This document shows, piece after piece, positions 25,441-38,226 of a stretch of 64,000 nt of DNA. Source of the stretch: Camarhynchus parvulus (Eukaryota; Chordata; Aves; Passeriformes; Thraupidae); the NCBI RefSeq assembly GCF_901933205.1, contig NC_044571.1, positions 73,719,689 through 73,783,688 on the forward strand. The letters run 5' to 3'. The notes under the pieces are model-generated. The model saw only the letters and a list, made by a program, of their open reading frames with translations, was not told where the DNA came from and ran no database searches. A program made the translations under genes and the position numbers. Position 1 is the stretch's first letter; every line of letters starts with the position of its first letter.

Positions 25441-25572
25441 GGGCTGGTTAGAGCAAGCTGGTAATAGCACTGAGGTCCTGGGTTCGATCCCTCTGTGGGG
25501 CATCTGCTTCAGAGCTGGACTTGATGGCCCTCCTGTGTTCTTTTCTGCTCAGAAAATTCTGTGACTCTCTGG
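25441..25572 (+). mobile_element. tRNA-Ile-derived SINE (TguSINE1-like)
   Basis: The head begins gggctggttagagcaagctg and continues to a well-preserved B-box region, ggttcgatccc. This matches a tRNA-Ile body that has lost about 12 bases of the D-arm. The second half, gagctggacttgatggccct and then ctcagaaaattctgtgactc, resembles the CR1-X 3' tail. This tRNA plus CR1 composition is that of TguSINE1, described from zebra finch and mobilised by CR1. The tail ends in a degenerate gattctgtga-type repeat. It is not a functional tRNA gene, because the A-box and cloverleaf are disrupted. Confidence 0.8.
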
Positions 25573-28500
25573 GTTCATCTAGCCTCCAAATGCCTGTACT
25601 TTTGGTTCGTCCCCCTTTTTACCAAATGTGGTTTTGCTCCATATGGTATCAGTGGTTGGAGACTTCTCCCTGGCCATGAGCCTCCAGCAGGTGTGGCAGA
25701 TACAAGACAGAAGTACAGTTGAGGGATGCTTTTTATTTACACATCCTAAGGTAAAGCTAAATAGTTAATGAGATTTAAAAAATAATTGCAGCTTGTCAAG
25801 TGCTCTCCCCTGTCTGTGCTCTTGCCTCTCTTTCTTTCTGGGATGGAAGCATTTAGGTATGGAGGGAGTTAATTTGCAGGCTAAAAAGCAGGTTTGGTGT
25901 AAAATATGGGTAGAAAATCCAGTGTAGATTTGAATACCGCATTTTCTTCCCTGCCGCCCCTCCCCTGTTTTCATCTGCTCAATTTTATTCCATATTTTAT
26001 CCAGTTTTTGGGTCTGGCATTACAAATTTGTTTCTACTCTGTTCCACACAAGTATTACATTACAGCTCAGGGACCTCCTTCACATCCAGTTGAGCACTGC
26101 CTAATTATAGCTCGAGCTGGCCTTGTAAATAGGCACAGCATCTTTTCCAAATCACGTTCCTCTTCATCCTTTCATTACAAAGGCAGATGAGCTGCAGTTG
26201 TTTACAGCCACCTTGGTGGAGGAACCAAGACCAGAACATCTTTATCAGCATTGAGCTCATACTGATCATGGAAAAAACATCCATGCTTGATTGCAAACAA
26301 TGAGAAGGGAAGAATACACCAAAAGGAGGTTTTTAGATAAGCTTGATAAGCAGGGAAATGTCTGGAGTCTGATCAGTGAGCTCTTAACAGAAAAGACTGA
26401 GGCTTAGCTGAAGCTGAAATGAAAGAGAGATCTCTTAATTGTAAGTCTGAGCCCTTTCCCTGATACTGCAGATGAGTCAGTGGACTGATTTAATTCCTTG
26501 CCCTTGATGAAACAGATTCAAAGTTCTGACGTGTTTGGGGTCCCATTATCAATCAAAATCCAGGTTGAATCTTTAAGAACTTCAGTTTTCAGTTGCTATG
26601 AGTGTGTCAAGTCTTGTGATTCATAATGATTTTCACAGTGCCTTTGAAGTCCCCCTTGCAGCTCCAGCATGAGGAAGCATATTAGAAACAGGAATATTTC
26701 ACTTAAACTGAAAATCATATGTGCATAGTTAGAAGCGCTTGAAAACCGGAGTCTTGAGGTGCAAAGCCATTAGGCAAATGACCTCCTAACCCTGCAATTT
26801 GTGTTTCACCTTTCAAGCAAACGTTCTGGTTTCCAGGTCCTAATTCAAAGGGCAGCAACAAAATCACTGTTAAGTTCATAAGTAGCCCTTGGCTATACTG
26901 CAGCTGTTAATGTGGGAATAAAATTGTACTTACATTTTAGCTGACACAAGATACAGCTACAGCTTGGGTAGGTCCTGCCTATTTAACTGAATATATCTTT
27001 CATTATATGCTCCAGGCTGCTCGAGACCATGGATTTGGAAGACTGGCAAATCATACCAACTTAACTCTAAAATGAAATCCTCCACTAAATTTACTCATTA
27101 GCAACACACTTGTAAATGGGTATTTCTTGCACCATATTAAGCATTGCCACTACATAGAGAAAAGTCTTTGTCCCTGGCAGTCAAAAATTAACTGTGAGTG
27201 AATGACACCACAGAGATAACAGTTTGCACTGCTGGCTACAGTCCTGATCATTCACAATCACTGAGGTCCTGAGAGTTCATCAGAAAGAGAACTCAGAGCA
27301 CAGGTAGACTCCTTTATCTCTGATTTTCCTTGTTGATGCCTTATGTTTTCATGCTACTGACCCTCTCCAAACAGGGTTAGAAGGTCTTCTCTGTTCCTGA
27401 TGTCACTTGTGCTATTTTCTATTGTCTTGCCAACAGTTCTTATCCCATCTATTTCTATGCCCCTGCACTTCTCCTCTCTCTGGAAACTTTCTTTACTGGG
27501 ATACCTCCGATGTGCAACTACAGCTGCCTTTGCCCCTTTGATGATTACCTGGCTCACATGCTTTTGAAAAATTGTGCTTACCAATGCCATCACAAAATGT
27601 TACAAAATACTTGCATGCAGTTGGAAATTGCCCTATTTTAGTGTACAGGTTGGAGGCAAGCTATTACTGATGTTATAGAGGTGCATGTCTCTTCTATGGC
27701 TGTCTGTCTTCTCTGTTTTGGCTACACTGTGCTGATGTGGAGCAACCAACCAATACTCCCTCTGCAAGGAGATGCACTTCTACAACTGAGGTGTTAAACA
27801 CACTACTGAAGAAGACATCACAGCAATTAAAAGAACCCCAAAAAACCAAACACAAAATAGAATCAAAAGGACCAGATTAATGAAAAGCAGCAGGGGCTAG
27901 ATCAATTAGAAACCATTATCATAATTTCTTGGTAGTAAGTTCAACCTGCTGCTTCTGGCAAGGCCAGCCTGGCTGCAGGACTTTTGAGGCCCATTGAGGA
28001 TTCCTGGGAGCCTTTCCTCTGTATGTCTCCATGGAGTACTTTGCCCTCACTTTGGCTGACTTCTGACATCCTCCAGCAGGTACCAATGCTGCAACAGGCA
28101 CAACAGTGGTCCAAAGAACAGCACCTTCCTTTACTGACCCACCAGCAGGACGAGACTGAGCAAAAAATGACATTGAAGACCTATGGGAAGATGGTCAGTG
28201 ATCCCAAAATTAATCCTGTCAGGCTAGCTGTGGTAATGATCACTGGGATCTGAAAAGGGACTGAGACAGAAATTAATTGCCCCAGATCCAATGTATCCCA
28301 TCAAATGATTCAAGCCAAACAACAGTACGTTCCTGCATGTTGCCCACACTTGTCATGCTGCAATGTTTGGCTCCAGGGTTGGAACAAGGAGCATGGACTG
28401 GCATCACAGCTCACTCAGAGGTCTCCAGAGCTGCCACCTGGTTCTCTTGGACCGTATATTGGTCTCTGCACCTGTGTCCCCACACCTCCAGGAACAGGGT

Positions 28501-31500
28501 CCTCACTAAATTCAGTGGTGGCACTGGTGACTGTTGTGACACCTGCTTGCCTGGAGTGTAATGAGAAATGACTGCAGCATTCACATGGGGAATGAAAGAG
28601 CTGGAGTCAGTTCCCTCAGCCTAGGGAAGACCAGGTTTGCTTCTCCCAGTACAGCTTGTGGGGGACATTTTTCACCCAGTGCTGTAAAATGCAGCATTGA
28701 AGGCCCATGGGATTATAGGGATTATAGGGATTTGGGTTTGGGGGAAATGGGAACAATAACTGAGGTACAAAGTGTCCTTAGCCTGTCTTGGCTGAATATG
28801 TGGGACCAGACTGCATGAACATGGGGCCATAGTCTGTCCCTTTGTCTCTGTGGGCTGTGGTACATGGTGTCACCCTGCTACACACAGAGCAAGGGTTAGG
28901 TATCCAACATTGACATTTCATGTACTGCCTGAACATGTGGCTTCTGGCTAATGGAATGGAAAGCTTCTAAAAAGCTGAAACTGGTTACCCTTCACTGTAT
29001 TGGCATTTTCATAGCATTTCTTGGACTACAGAAAGGCCCTCTATTGGTCAGTGGCAAAATCTCAAATGGCTGGAACAAGACTAGATACATTTTTTCATTA
29101 AGGGCATCACCATTTGAATATAACACGCCTGCATAACAATATGCCTGTAGCCTGATTCAGCAAAGCTCCTCAAGTGCACTCAACTCTGACTGAGAAGAGC
29201 TATTCTGAAATCAGCAGCTGACTCACAAAGAGCTAACCATACACTTAAGCACTTGTTGGGATGCTGCAGCGTGGCTCCTCTCCTGCAGGGAACTCAGCAC
29301 CCAGCCAGGTTGGGGGAGGAGGGAATGGACACCCCCCACCCCCAGAGCTGTACATTTATTATATTGTCACTTTTCTGTCACTAGGCAAACAAAGAGGTTG
29401 GGATGTAAGAGGCAGTGGCACTGGTGAGTTTTTCCTTCCCTGTCCTGGCTCCCTTCAGTTCCAAATTTAAGTGTGGCTCTCAGGAGGTCCTGAAGTCAAG
29501 GTTCTCTCCTGTGGTGCCAGCTGGGCTGCAAGTTAACTGCACACCCACATTCCTTCCACTGTATGACTAAGCCACTTATTTAAATGTCTTAAAACACTTT
29601 GCTTGTATGGGAAGAGGTACTTTTTCAGGCCAAGAACACTTACAAGGTTTTTGTGGTTTTGTCTCTTACTTTGATTTCATCAGCTGTATCCATTTTGGGA
29701 TTGCCTCTTATTAATCAGACAAGGACTGAAGGTGACAGTGGATTATTTAACCAGTGCCCTCAGCGAAGAGTTATCTAGTCCTCCTAATTCTTCTCCATTT
29801 GTTCTCTTGATTTCCATGCCTGGAAGAATAAGAGCACCAAACTTCAGCTGAAACATTATACTGCAGGATCCTCACTGTAGAAATAATTCATCCAAACAAG
29901 TCCTTCTGGATTAGATAACGCCCAGGCAGTCCTTAATGAGATTTTGAAGCAAGAGCTGACAGGTGTCCTGTGGCAGGGATGGATGCACATTCCAGGGATA
30001 GCTGTGGGGGGAGCTTTGGAGCCCAGACCCATGGCGTGATGTTGCCTTGGCCACGCTGTCAACAGCAGGCTCTGGCTGTACATTGTGCCTTGGCTGTGGG
30101 AGAGCACACAGCTCGTCCCAGGAAACCTGCCAGGCCTCAGGACTGCCTTGGAACAGGACTGGTGTGGATGTGCAGAGCTGTGAGCTGTAAAGAATTCTTC
30201 AGATGCTGCTGCAGCAGCAAGGACTAATGACTGAAGAGGCAAGCTCTGCTTGAAACTTAGTGTCTATGAAGATTACCTTTCAACCCTCTATAAACCACGG
30301 GAATCTGTCCTTTGCCTGTCCATAAACACCAAGCCCTTCAGATTATCTCCTCATAGGAATGATAAGCTCCAAAGGTCTGGTAAAAGACCCATATTCACAA
30401 TCATAAAAATTCACAGTACCAACAGGGAAATCTTGCTACCTAGAGAAAGAGCAGGGAATTTGTGGTTGGCATGTTTCTTTTCGAAAAATAATTTTTGAAA
30501 TAGATGTTTAAAAAACCCAACTTTCCTAGATTGTTACAGAAGATATTTACAGAATATAAAATATATGAACAATACAAATATTTTCAAATTTATAACTTTG
30601 GCAAGCCTGACTGGGTTTGGATTGCAATTTTTAAGCGAATTTATTTTAGTCACAATACAGGGCTTAGTGGTGAATCCTGCATGAACTCCAGGCTCCATAT
30701 CTAGACTCCCTTTCCTCCTTACTGAGAGCACCTTGAGCCATGGCCATATTCTTTCTGTTCTCAGGAAGGAGGTTTGTATTGCAATAAAATGCTTATAACA
30801 GATGAGGGTTATTTTGGCATCCTTAATGGTGTCTAGTTATGAAAATATTTTTTCTGGCTCTTCTCCGTCTCGAAGAACAGCAAAAAAAGTTACCTGTCTA
30901 GTTCTTTGGGCTATGGTAGAAAGAAATGTAAATGTCTTGTGCTCATACATGTCTACATAGCTGCTTTTTCTCTATTCATCTCCACCTGAGACTGAAGCAG
31001 GTGGCCTATGAAAATTGGAGAATTCAAGCTGTATCAAAGAAAAGTTGCCCCAGTCCTTCAGTAGTCTCAGGAATTTCTTCTTGGATTTTCTGGCCTCTGC
31101 AGATACCACCAAAGCTGTCCCAGTCCCATGGAGCTGAACTGCAGCACAGCTCTTCCTTGAAAGTGCTGGACAGGCAGGGATCCCTGTGCTCCTGTGAAGG
31201 GCTTGGCACCAATCTCGTAAGGTTGGCTCAGGAAGGCTTATTCCCATTCCTGGGGGGCTGCAGGTTAGACCCTCCCCACAAGGGGTGGCTGGGACCAAGG
31301 CAGACATCTGCCCCAGCACCACCCTGCTGCCCACAGTGGCCTGCAGTGGCTGACATCCCATAGAAGGGTCTCCAGAGATGCTGACTTTGGCCTCTCTCTC
31401 TGCTGGGGCATCTCAGAAAGACTGGCCTTGTCGGGCTGAAGTTGTGCTTTGGCTGTGTGCACCTAAGTCTTCTTCATACAGATGGGTGAGCAAAAAAAAA

Positions 31501-34500
31501 AAAAAATGATGGTTTTCTGTATATGCCTTTTTCATATTTTCCCCCCTGTTCTCTCTTCTGGGTTTATCCAGGAATAAAAAAGATTCAATGCAATAGTTTC
31601 ATTGACCATGAACTACTCACAGCTAAGAGGTTTCCAGTATGCCCTTTTTCAAATGGAGAGACTATAGCTCAGTCTTTAGTGATCCTCAGCTTTGAAATTC
31701 AAAGAAAAGGATTTGCTGTCTATAAAGTAAACAAATAATGCTTTTGAATGGGGAAAAAAATCCCAACCCTTTTTATTCTTTTTAGTAGGCAATATTTTCA
31801 GGCTTTCCTCTTTCTGTCTTGAATGAAACACCCAGCATTTTTTCAAAGAATTTTTTGTCCAAACGAAATAAGTAGGCCTGAAAATATTTTCATTTTTTTT
31901 GCAGTAGCTTGTCCTGCAGGTCCATCCAATATTCACAAGAGTGTGAAAGGTCCAAGATATTGACAGAATAAGTATTGCTTGAACTAAAAACATGACAGAG
32001 TCTCTCTGAATTTCCTGGGGCTTAAATCAGGCCCTAGAGGGAGGTTGTTTTGCCAGCTGTGCTGTTTCTCCCTGAGCTCACTGCGGCTACAATTTGCAGT
32101 AAACATTAACTGCTTCTCTACTGAAATTTTCACATTTGTCCAGGAACATATTTTAGGGAAACTAAAAAATAGTACAGTATTTAGAGATCAGATGAATTTA
32201 TGTAAATTCATCACCTCAGTGAACCATTCCCAGGAAAGATAGTGAGAAATAAACTGTGAATAATTTCTCCCCAGTCCTACCAAGAGGAAGCTGGGAGAAG
32301 AGGCATTTTAAAATCTCACTCAAAGTGTCAGCGATTTTCTCCAGGCTTTCTTAGCTTAAATGCTTTTCAGCAAAATAAAAAAAAAAAAGGTTTCAGGGAA
32401 GTTTTCAGGGGAATGTTTACCAGAAATTTTCAGGGAATGTTCCTAATAGAAAAAGGTGCATACAAACCCCAATGCAGCTAATTTAATATTCCTGACATTT
32501 TCTACTAGCTGGAATTAATGCAGCATGAGTCAGGTAAAAGTCATTGAAGCACATGGACCTGCGTCCTCTTCCTGCCTTCCTGTCACCAAGCTGGTTTTAG
32601 GTTATAATGTGCTAGCTAGGCTGAAAGGGTGTTGAGAAATTAGGGTTTGCCACTCTGCTTGCATTCCCTTTCTATGGCAGAAAGCAGGACATTCCAGTGG
32701 TGAGGTGTGTACAGCCATTCCCACCTGTATAGCACAATACCCTTTAGAAACACCCGAAATTAGGAGGGTAGCTCTTAATGATTCACCTCCTCCGATATGC
32801 ATGGATTAGTGCACCTAGAATGCAAGCAGGAAAATGCCATGAGCTTCCCATAGTTTGGTTTTCTCAAGTTGTCTGACTTGGCTCTCACTTTTACAACACC
32901 AAGGGATCATAGCAGAGGCTCCATGGGTGCTGGGCAATTCCCCTGGGTCTCATTTGCATGCTGCTTCCAGAGGGCACTGCAATGGCACTGGAGCTCCTGA
33001 AGAGCTTCCTGTGTTGGATATCAAACCTCAACATGAGAGGCTGGACAGATCCACAGCCCATCTTGGGGAGGGAATGCTCTTGTAGCCTGCATGGATGCAC
33101 AAAAGCTAGGGGCAGGCAAGTGCCCAATGAATTCCCCAGAGAAGACAAGCCTGTGTCTCTCCTTTGGAGTCGTGAGACCTGCTTGTGTTTGGCACCTCCT
33201 TCCAGGGCTGCTGTGATGTGGCCATGGCCAATCCTGTGCCTGAATGGCCCTTGGCACAAGGGGTTTCTCCACTACGTGCCTCTGCCCCACAAATCCAAGC
33301 AGCAGACGAGGGCCACGAGACCGTGACCTTACAGCACTCCTAGTGCTTCATTAATTCCAGGAGGTGACATCCTATCAGACCTTCTTATCACTTTCCAGAA
33401 GTTTATTTCAGAAATATTTCATGGACTGTAAGTGGGACAGCTGTTCCCTTGTGACACTGTTAATAGCATGGATCCCCTTTGTCAGGAGTCCCGGAGCTGC
33501 TGTTCCTCTCCCAGGCTCACTTTAACACTTTGCTTTTAATCCCAGCCCAAAAGAACTCAGAGGAAGGCTCAGCAAGGGGTACCAGGTGAGGAGGCTTGGA
33601 GAGCTGGGCAAGGGACAGGAGTGAGGGTACATCAGGCTGCACTGAGGCTGACCAGCCTGGCACAGTGTTAGCCCTGCACAGCTGCGCCTGTGCTACTGAA
33701 TAAAACAACCCAGGGCCATTATTTGCCCTGAGAGGGGGAGGCATGGCCCAGCTGCCCTGCCCATAGCTCTCTTCCCTCTTAAGGTGGGATGATCATATCC
33801 AGACTGTGCCAGTAACACACTGCAGAAACCATGCCTCTGTGGGGCTCAGCCTGTGGGTCCTGGGTGCACAAATGGTACCTTTGGAGTGGGAACCACAGAG
33901 ATGGGGCCATCTGTGTGGCAAAGGAGGGGATCTCTGGGGTTTTAGAGGGGAGCAGAGCCCTCCACTCCTCCTGTGTGTCTGGACACTGCTGAAAAGACAA
34001 GGACCAGCAGAGACACAGTCCTGCAAAAGTCATGGGTATGTGAATCCTGTCACATCTTTTTTCTTTTTTTCAAACTGGAGCTTAGCTAAATTTTCAGCAA
34101 CCCAGTAAATAAGGATTTGCACCTAGCCATGTGTGAAGTGTGGCAAACTGTGCATTGTTCAGTAAAAGGCCTTGCCTCCTATGGGGAATGCTTTTGGGTC
34201 TGTGATAAACCTGGTGGGACTGAGATCAAATAATACAACACGCCTTTTTTCTCACTTGCTATGTCATGTGCAACCTGATAGCCTGCAATGGGAATCTGAA
34301 ACTTGTGAATAAAACACAACAGAAAGGGAATACAAAATACAGAGCACTGAGTGTGACAGACATGCAGAGCCAGTGGGCACTGGCTCTGATTTCAGAGGAA
34401 CAAATTTCCTTCATCCACAGGGACAGGGTTCAATGGGTACCACACACGTCATGAAGTCCCTCAGGGTGGGCACTGGGGATGCTGCAGACAGATGGCTGCA

Positions 34501-36132
34501 ATTTTTGCCTCTGTTGTGCACTCAGGAGGTCGGTCAGAAAACTCACCACCTCCTGCATGTCCTCTGTGAGGAGTTTTGGACAAGACGTGCACTAATGAGA
34601 TTGCAACCCAAATCCAAGGTTGGATTTTTGGGTGGGATCAGCAATATTTCTTGCTGAGATTATGGTTATTTTACAGGCACCAGCCTGCTAAAGTGCCAAA
34701 GGTGTTTATGAAATTCATGGCTTGGACAATTATGACAACCTGGATCTGAGATGAGTGGTTATGGATTGAAGAGCAGAGAACTCTTAGGAGGGAAGGAAAG
34801 CAGCCCAAATAACCTGATTTTAGAAACAATCTCTTATTAATGAAACTGGGATGGGATTTTTGTGCTCTTGCCTACTGCATTTTTAAATCTGTAATTGTCT
34901 GAATTACAGCTGAAGAAGGGATTTTAAGGTTAGTTGGCAAAACCCAGTTATATATACAGTCATGTTTTTATTTGCAGTTTTCTGCCCAAAATAAGATGTA
35001 TTTCCCTGACATTTCTAAACCAGCTCTGTTATGCCTGGTTAGTGCAGTAAAGCCAGAAGCACCAGCCTTGGCGATTAATCACAGTGAGTCCCATTCTGGG
35101 TGCCTCTGCCGACCAAGTGAAAACTGATGGTAGGGTCAGTCATGCTCAAAAATATTTGTTGCTGGATGCAGAAGGCTCTGTGCCCTACATCTTTCTCCAG
35201 CTGTGTTCAGCCCTGTTCTAACTGGACATGGTCTCTGAGTCCTGCCAACCTCACTGTAAGTACTTGGGGCCCAACAGCATTTTCCAAGTCATTGTGACTT
35301 GTCTTTTACCAGTTTCCCCAAATTTGAATGGGGCTCTGCTTGGCGACTTTGCCCTCCAACCAAGTTTAATAGACTGCCTTTTTTGAGGGCACTCACGGGG
35401 CAAGACCTTCTTTTTCTGCCAAGCCAAAGGGCTTGAGGGACAGTAAGCAGTCAGAGGCACACAGTTATGCCTCTGGGGGTGGGGAGCAGGCAGGCTCCTT
35501 GGCCCAGGGTATCCTGTGCATCCTGCCTCCCATATACCACACACACTCCTCCGTTACTCCTTGGCTGACATTTCCTCAGCACCTTCTGTTCTCTCAGGCT
35601 GGTCATACCCCAGCCATGTGTTGGCAACCCTCAGAAAATAATTGGCACAAAACCAATAACTTATTACGGTGAGGATTGCATGTAGAAAACAACACAGGCT
35701 AGCAAGGTTCTCATGCCCTTATTGCCCAGGTAATCATCAACAACTTCAGCCCTTATCAGTGTGTGGGGCTGGAAAAACTGAACTTTAGCTCAAGCTAATG
35801 AAGCAACATTCCTCTAATGTTTCCTGAAATAACAAGTTTCTTGACTGACCTGGCACAGATTTCTGCTTCTCTCCAAAAGCATAACAAGCCCCACAGGAGC
35901 TCTGCAGAGGATCAGAGTGTGGTTCCCTGGCTGTTCCTGCTGGATTAAGAGATACTTCTATTATCCAGGGTTGACACAGGTCAGTGTCATGTCATCCAGC
36001 CTGAGCAGTCTATTATGTGTCAGATGGTTGCCTAGCTCCTGTGGGCAAAGTACTGATCCTGTTAATATTATCAAATCAAGCCAAAGAGTGCACTGACTTG
36101 GACCCCTGATCCTTTCTTGCAGGGAAGACTTA
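25573..36132. other. Intergenic region, no gene recognised
   Basis: About 10.5 kb. At 28710-28735 there is a tiny tandem repeat of ggattatag. Around 29150-29255 the sequence gattcagcaaagctcctcaa, with ccatacacttaagcactt further on, hints at a decayed ancient amniote repeat. The longest frames (30932-31363 on + and 30972-31361 on -) overlap on opposite strands and carry no known domain. I see no LTR or CR1 signature here. Confidence 0.55.
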
Positions 36133-36785
36133 CAATCATAGAATCATTTAGGTTGGAAAAGACCTCTAAAGTCACAGAGTCCAACTGTTAACCCAGCACT
36201 GCTGTGTTCACCACTAAACCATGTCACTCCAACCTCTGGTGACATATCTACACATTTTTTGAACACCTCCAGGGATGACAGCTCCACCACTTTCTGGGCA
36301 GTCTGTTCCAATGCTTGGTAATTCTTTCAGTGAAGAAATTTTTCCTAATAAGATCTAAACCTCCCCAGTGCAACTTGAGGCCATTTCTTCTTGTTCTGTT
36401 GCTTATTACCTGGGAGAAGAGCCTGACCCCCACCTGGCTGCACCCTCCCTTCAGGCAGCTCTGAAGAGCAGTAAGGTGCCCCCTGAGCCTCCTTTTCTCC
36501 AGGCTGAACACCCCCAGCTCCCTCAGCTGCTCCTCACAGCACTTGTGCTCCAGACCCTTCCCCAGCTCCGTTGCCCTTCTCTGGACACGCTCCAGCCCCT
36601 CAATGTCTCTCTGCACTGAGGGGCCCAGAACTGAGCACAGGATTGGAGCTGTGGCCTCAGCAGTGCTGGGTACAGGGGGACGGTCACTGCCCTGCTCCTG
36701 CTGGCCACAGCCTGGCTGATCCAGGCCAGGATGCCATCGGCCTTCTGGGCCACCTGGGCACACTCTGCATCATGTTCTGCAATGG
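36133..36785 (-). mobile_element. CR1 LINE, ORF2 C-terminal fragment
   Basis: A 5'-truncated CR1 in minus orientation. Its 3' tail is at the left (aatcatagaatcatttaggt). Reading the minus strand gives the typical CR1 ORF2 carboxyl end: RDIEGLERVQRRATELGKGL, EQLRELGVFSLEKRRLRGHL, and later RKNFFTERITKHWNRLP. Upstream the frame shifts: ADGILAWISQAVASRSRAVT lies in a different frame from the downstream part, so the polyprotein is broken. This explains the 171-codon minus-strand frame at 36248-36763, the longest in the window. It is a transposon relic and not a host gene. Confidence 0.95.
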
Positions 36786-36873
36786 GTAGGAATTAATTCT
36801 TGTCCATAATTTAGCCAGACTACCCGCCTGGGAAGTGTCTCCTGTGATGCAGAAAGGTCTGGAAGATAGCAGA

Positions 36874-37607
36874 TGTTATAAATGTAGGTAGTTAATTCAT
36901 GCTTTAATAATAAAAATAGATATATTAAGAAATCTAACTTTAGGTAAGGATTTTAACGATTTATACAAGCCAGGGAGAAACTCTCGTCTCACATTCCAAT
37001 GATGCGACGGCAGCTTCACTTAATGGCTCTGCCTGAGGGAATTGGAAGTTTCCTGGCAGAGCCTGCAGCTTCCAAAGCCAGAAATACATATGGAGAAGCT
37101 CTACCCGGAGGCATCGGAGATTTCCCGGAATACCAGGCAGGAAGATGCTATTTGGACATTCCCGGAATAGGCTACTTGGACAGGAATCCACGGGACCCCG
37201 CACCTGGAGACAGCCCGAAAGAATGGACATTGCCCATTCCATGTGAATACATCCTCAAACCAGGGTGCTCAGACGGTCGGTCGTCTGAGTTCGGACTCCT
37301 GCCTTTGTATAGTAGTACACATGTATAGACCCAACTTTGCATGTAAAGACACACAAAGAAATATGTGGTCATCCTCGCCCTGGGCTAAATAAAGTGTATA
37401 TAAGCTGGTTCCGCGAGCGCTTGGTGTGTCTTTGGGGGAAAGCTGACCTCGCGCCAGCCGGATCCCAAAGCACCCAGCTGCTGCTCCCGGGCCTGATAGC
37501 TGACTTGGCTGTGGTAAGATTTTTGAAATTTATATTTTTGTCATTTTGTCTAATAAATTGTTGTCAATTTTTTCTAATTGGCTACGGATCATAATTCATT
37601 TATAACA
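36874..37607 (+). mobile_element. Solo LTR of an endogenous retrovirus, 734 bp, 5-bp TSD
   Basis: The element starts tgttataaatg and ends catttataaca, perfect 11-bp terminal inverted repeats of the TG...CA type. It is flanked on both sides by gcaga (36869-36873 and 37608-37612), a 5-bp target-site duplication that defines both ends. Within it are a TATA box tatataag at 37397-37404 and AATAAA at 37552-37557, which set the + orientation. A GC-rich stretch follows the TATA box. No gag, pol or env sequence adjoins it, so it is a solo LTR from recombination of a provirus. A 5-bp duplication fits ERVL-like elements. An internal hairpin (ctcagacg / cgtctgag) lies at 37268-37289. Confidence 0.93.
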
Positions 37608-37798
37608 GCAGATAACACGCCTTCCAATAACCACCTATGAAGTGTTTGCACCGTGCAAAATGGAGAAGCACACCCAAGGGTGAAGGGCGGGGTGCCCTGC
37701 TCCTGCTGCCATAAACACTGTGTGGTCACTGCCAGGTCACCTTCACTGCTTCAGCTTTATGTCCATGACCTGATCCAAAGACAGTCATGCTGACAGCT

Positions 37799-38226
37799 TG
37801 TGAGAAATAGCTACTTACTTTTCATAGTTTAGGAAGGTTTATTAAACCTTATCAAACATATAACAGAAGACTGAATAAAGAAAGAAGGTTACAGCCTGGG
37901 AGCAAAAGATTTCCCCTGCCATGTGCTCGGCCCCCTCACAATGGAGGTTTTCCCTTTTTAACTCTGTAACCCCTCCCAAAGTTCTGTCCACCAACTCCTT
38001 CTTCACTGTCCAGTAGTGGAGATCTCTTCCTCAAATCCTGATTGGAGGTCAGATGTCACCATAGTGACAAGCTGGCCCTCCCAGATGTCCCAACTCCAGC
38101 TGTCCCTTGATAACCACGCGAGGGGGTAAAACATAACTATAAATCTATAAAACTTTTCTTAACCTATATGCATTATATTTGTCCATTAATAGTGAGAGTC
38201 AGTCATCACATTATTCATCTATCACA
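37799..38226 (-). mobile_element. Solo LTR, 428 bp, minus orientation
   Basis: On the + strand it begins tgtgagaaat and ends atctatcaca, short TGTGA/TCACA terminal inverted repeats. The tetramer agct sits directly outside each end (37795-37798 and 38227-38230). Orientation is minus: the complement of AATAAA (tttatt) is at 37838-37843, close to the left end, and the minus-strand reading ends ...tttctcaca. Its minus-strand start, tgtgatagatgaataatg, and its end closely match the LTR at 51411-51950, so the two belong to one family. It is shorter than that relative. No viral coding sequence adjoins it. Confidence 0.85.

Noticed and set aside
25441..25512. Possible tRNA-Ile gene
   Set aside because: The B-box is good but the D-arm is deleted and the cloverleaf cannot form. 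The attached CR1-X-like tail identifies a SINE.
27984..28571. Several overlapping + frames rich in Gln and Pro, considered as a possible retroviral gag or gene remnant
   Set aside because: No zinc knuckle, capsid or protease motif, no LTRs around, and frames switch without a consistent protein.
30932..31363. 143-codon + frame and 129-codon - frame over the same bases
   Set aside because: Mutual overlap on opposite strands and no known motif. Treated as chance frames.
36248..36763. 171-codon minus-strand open frame, the longest in the window
   Set aside because: Its sequence is the CR1 ORF2 carboxyl end (ERVQRRATELGKGL, FSLEKRRLRGHL, TKHWNRLP) with a frameshift upstream. It is a LINE fragment, not a gene.
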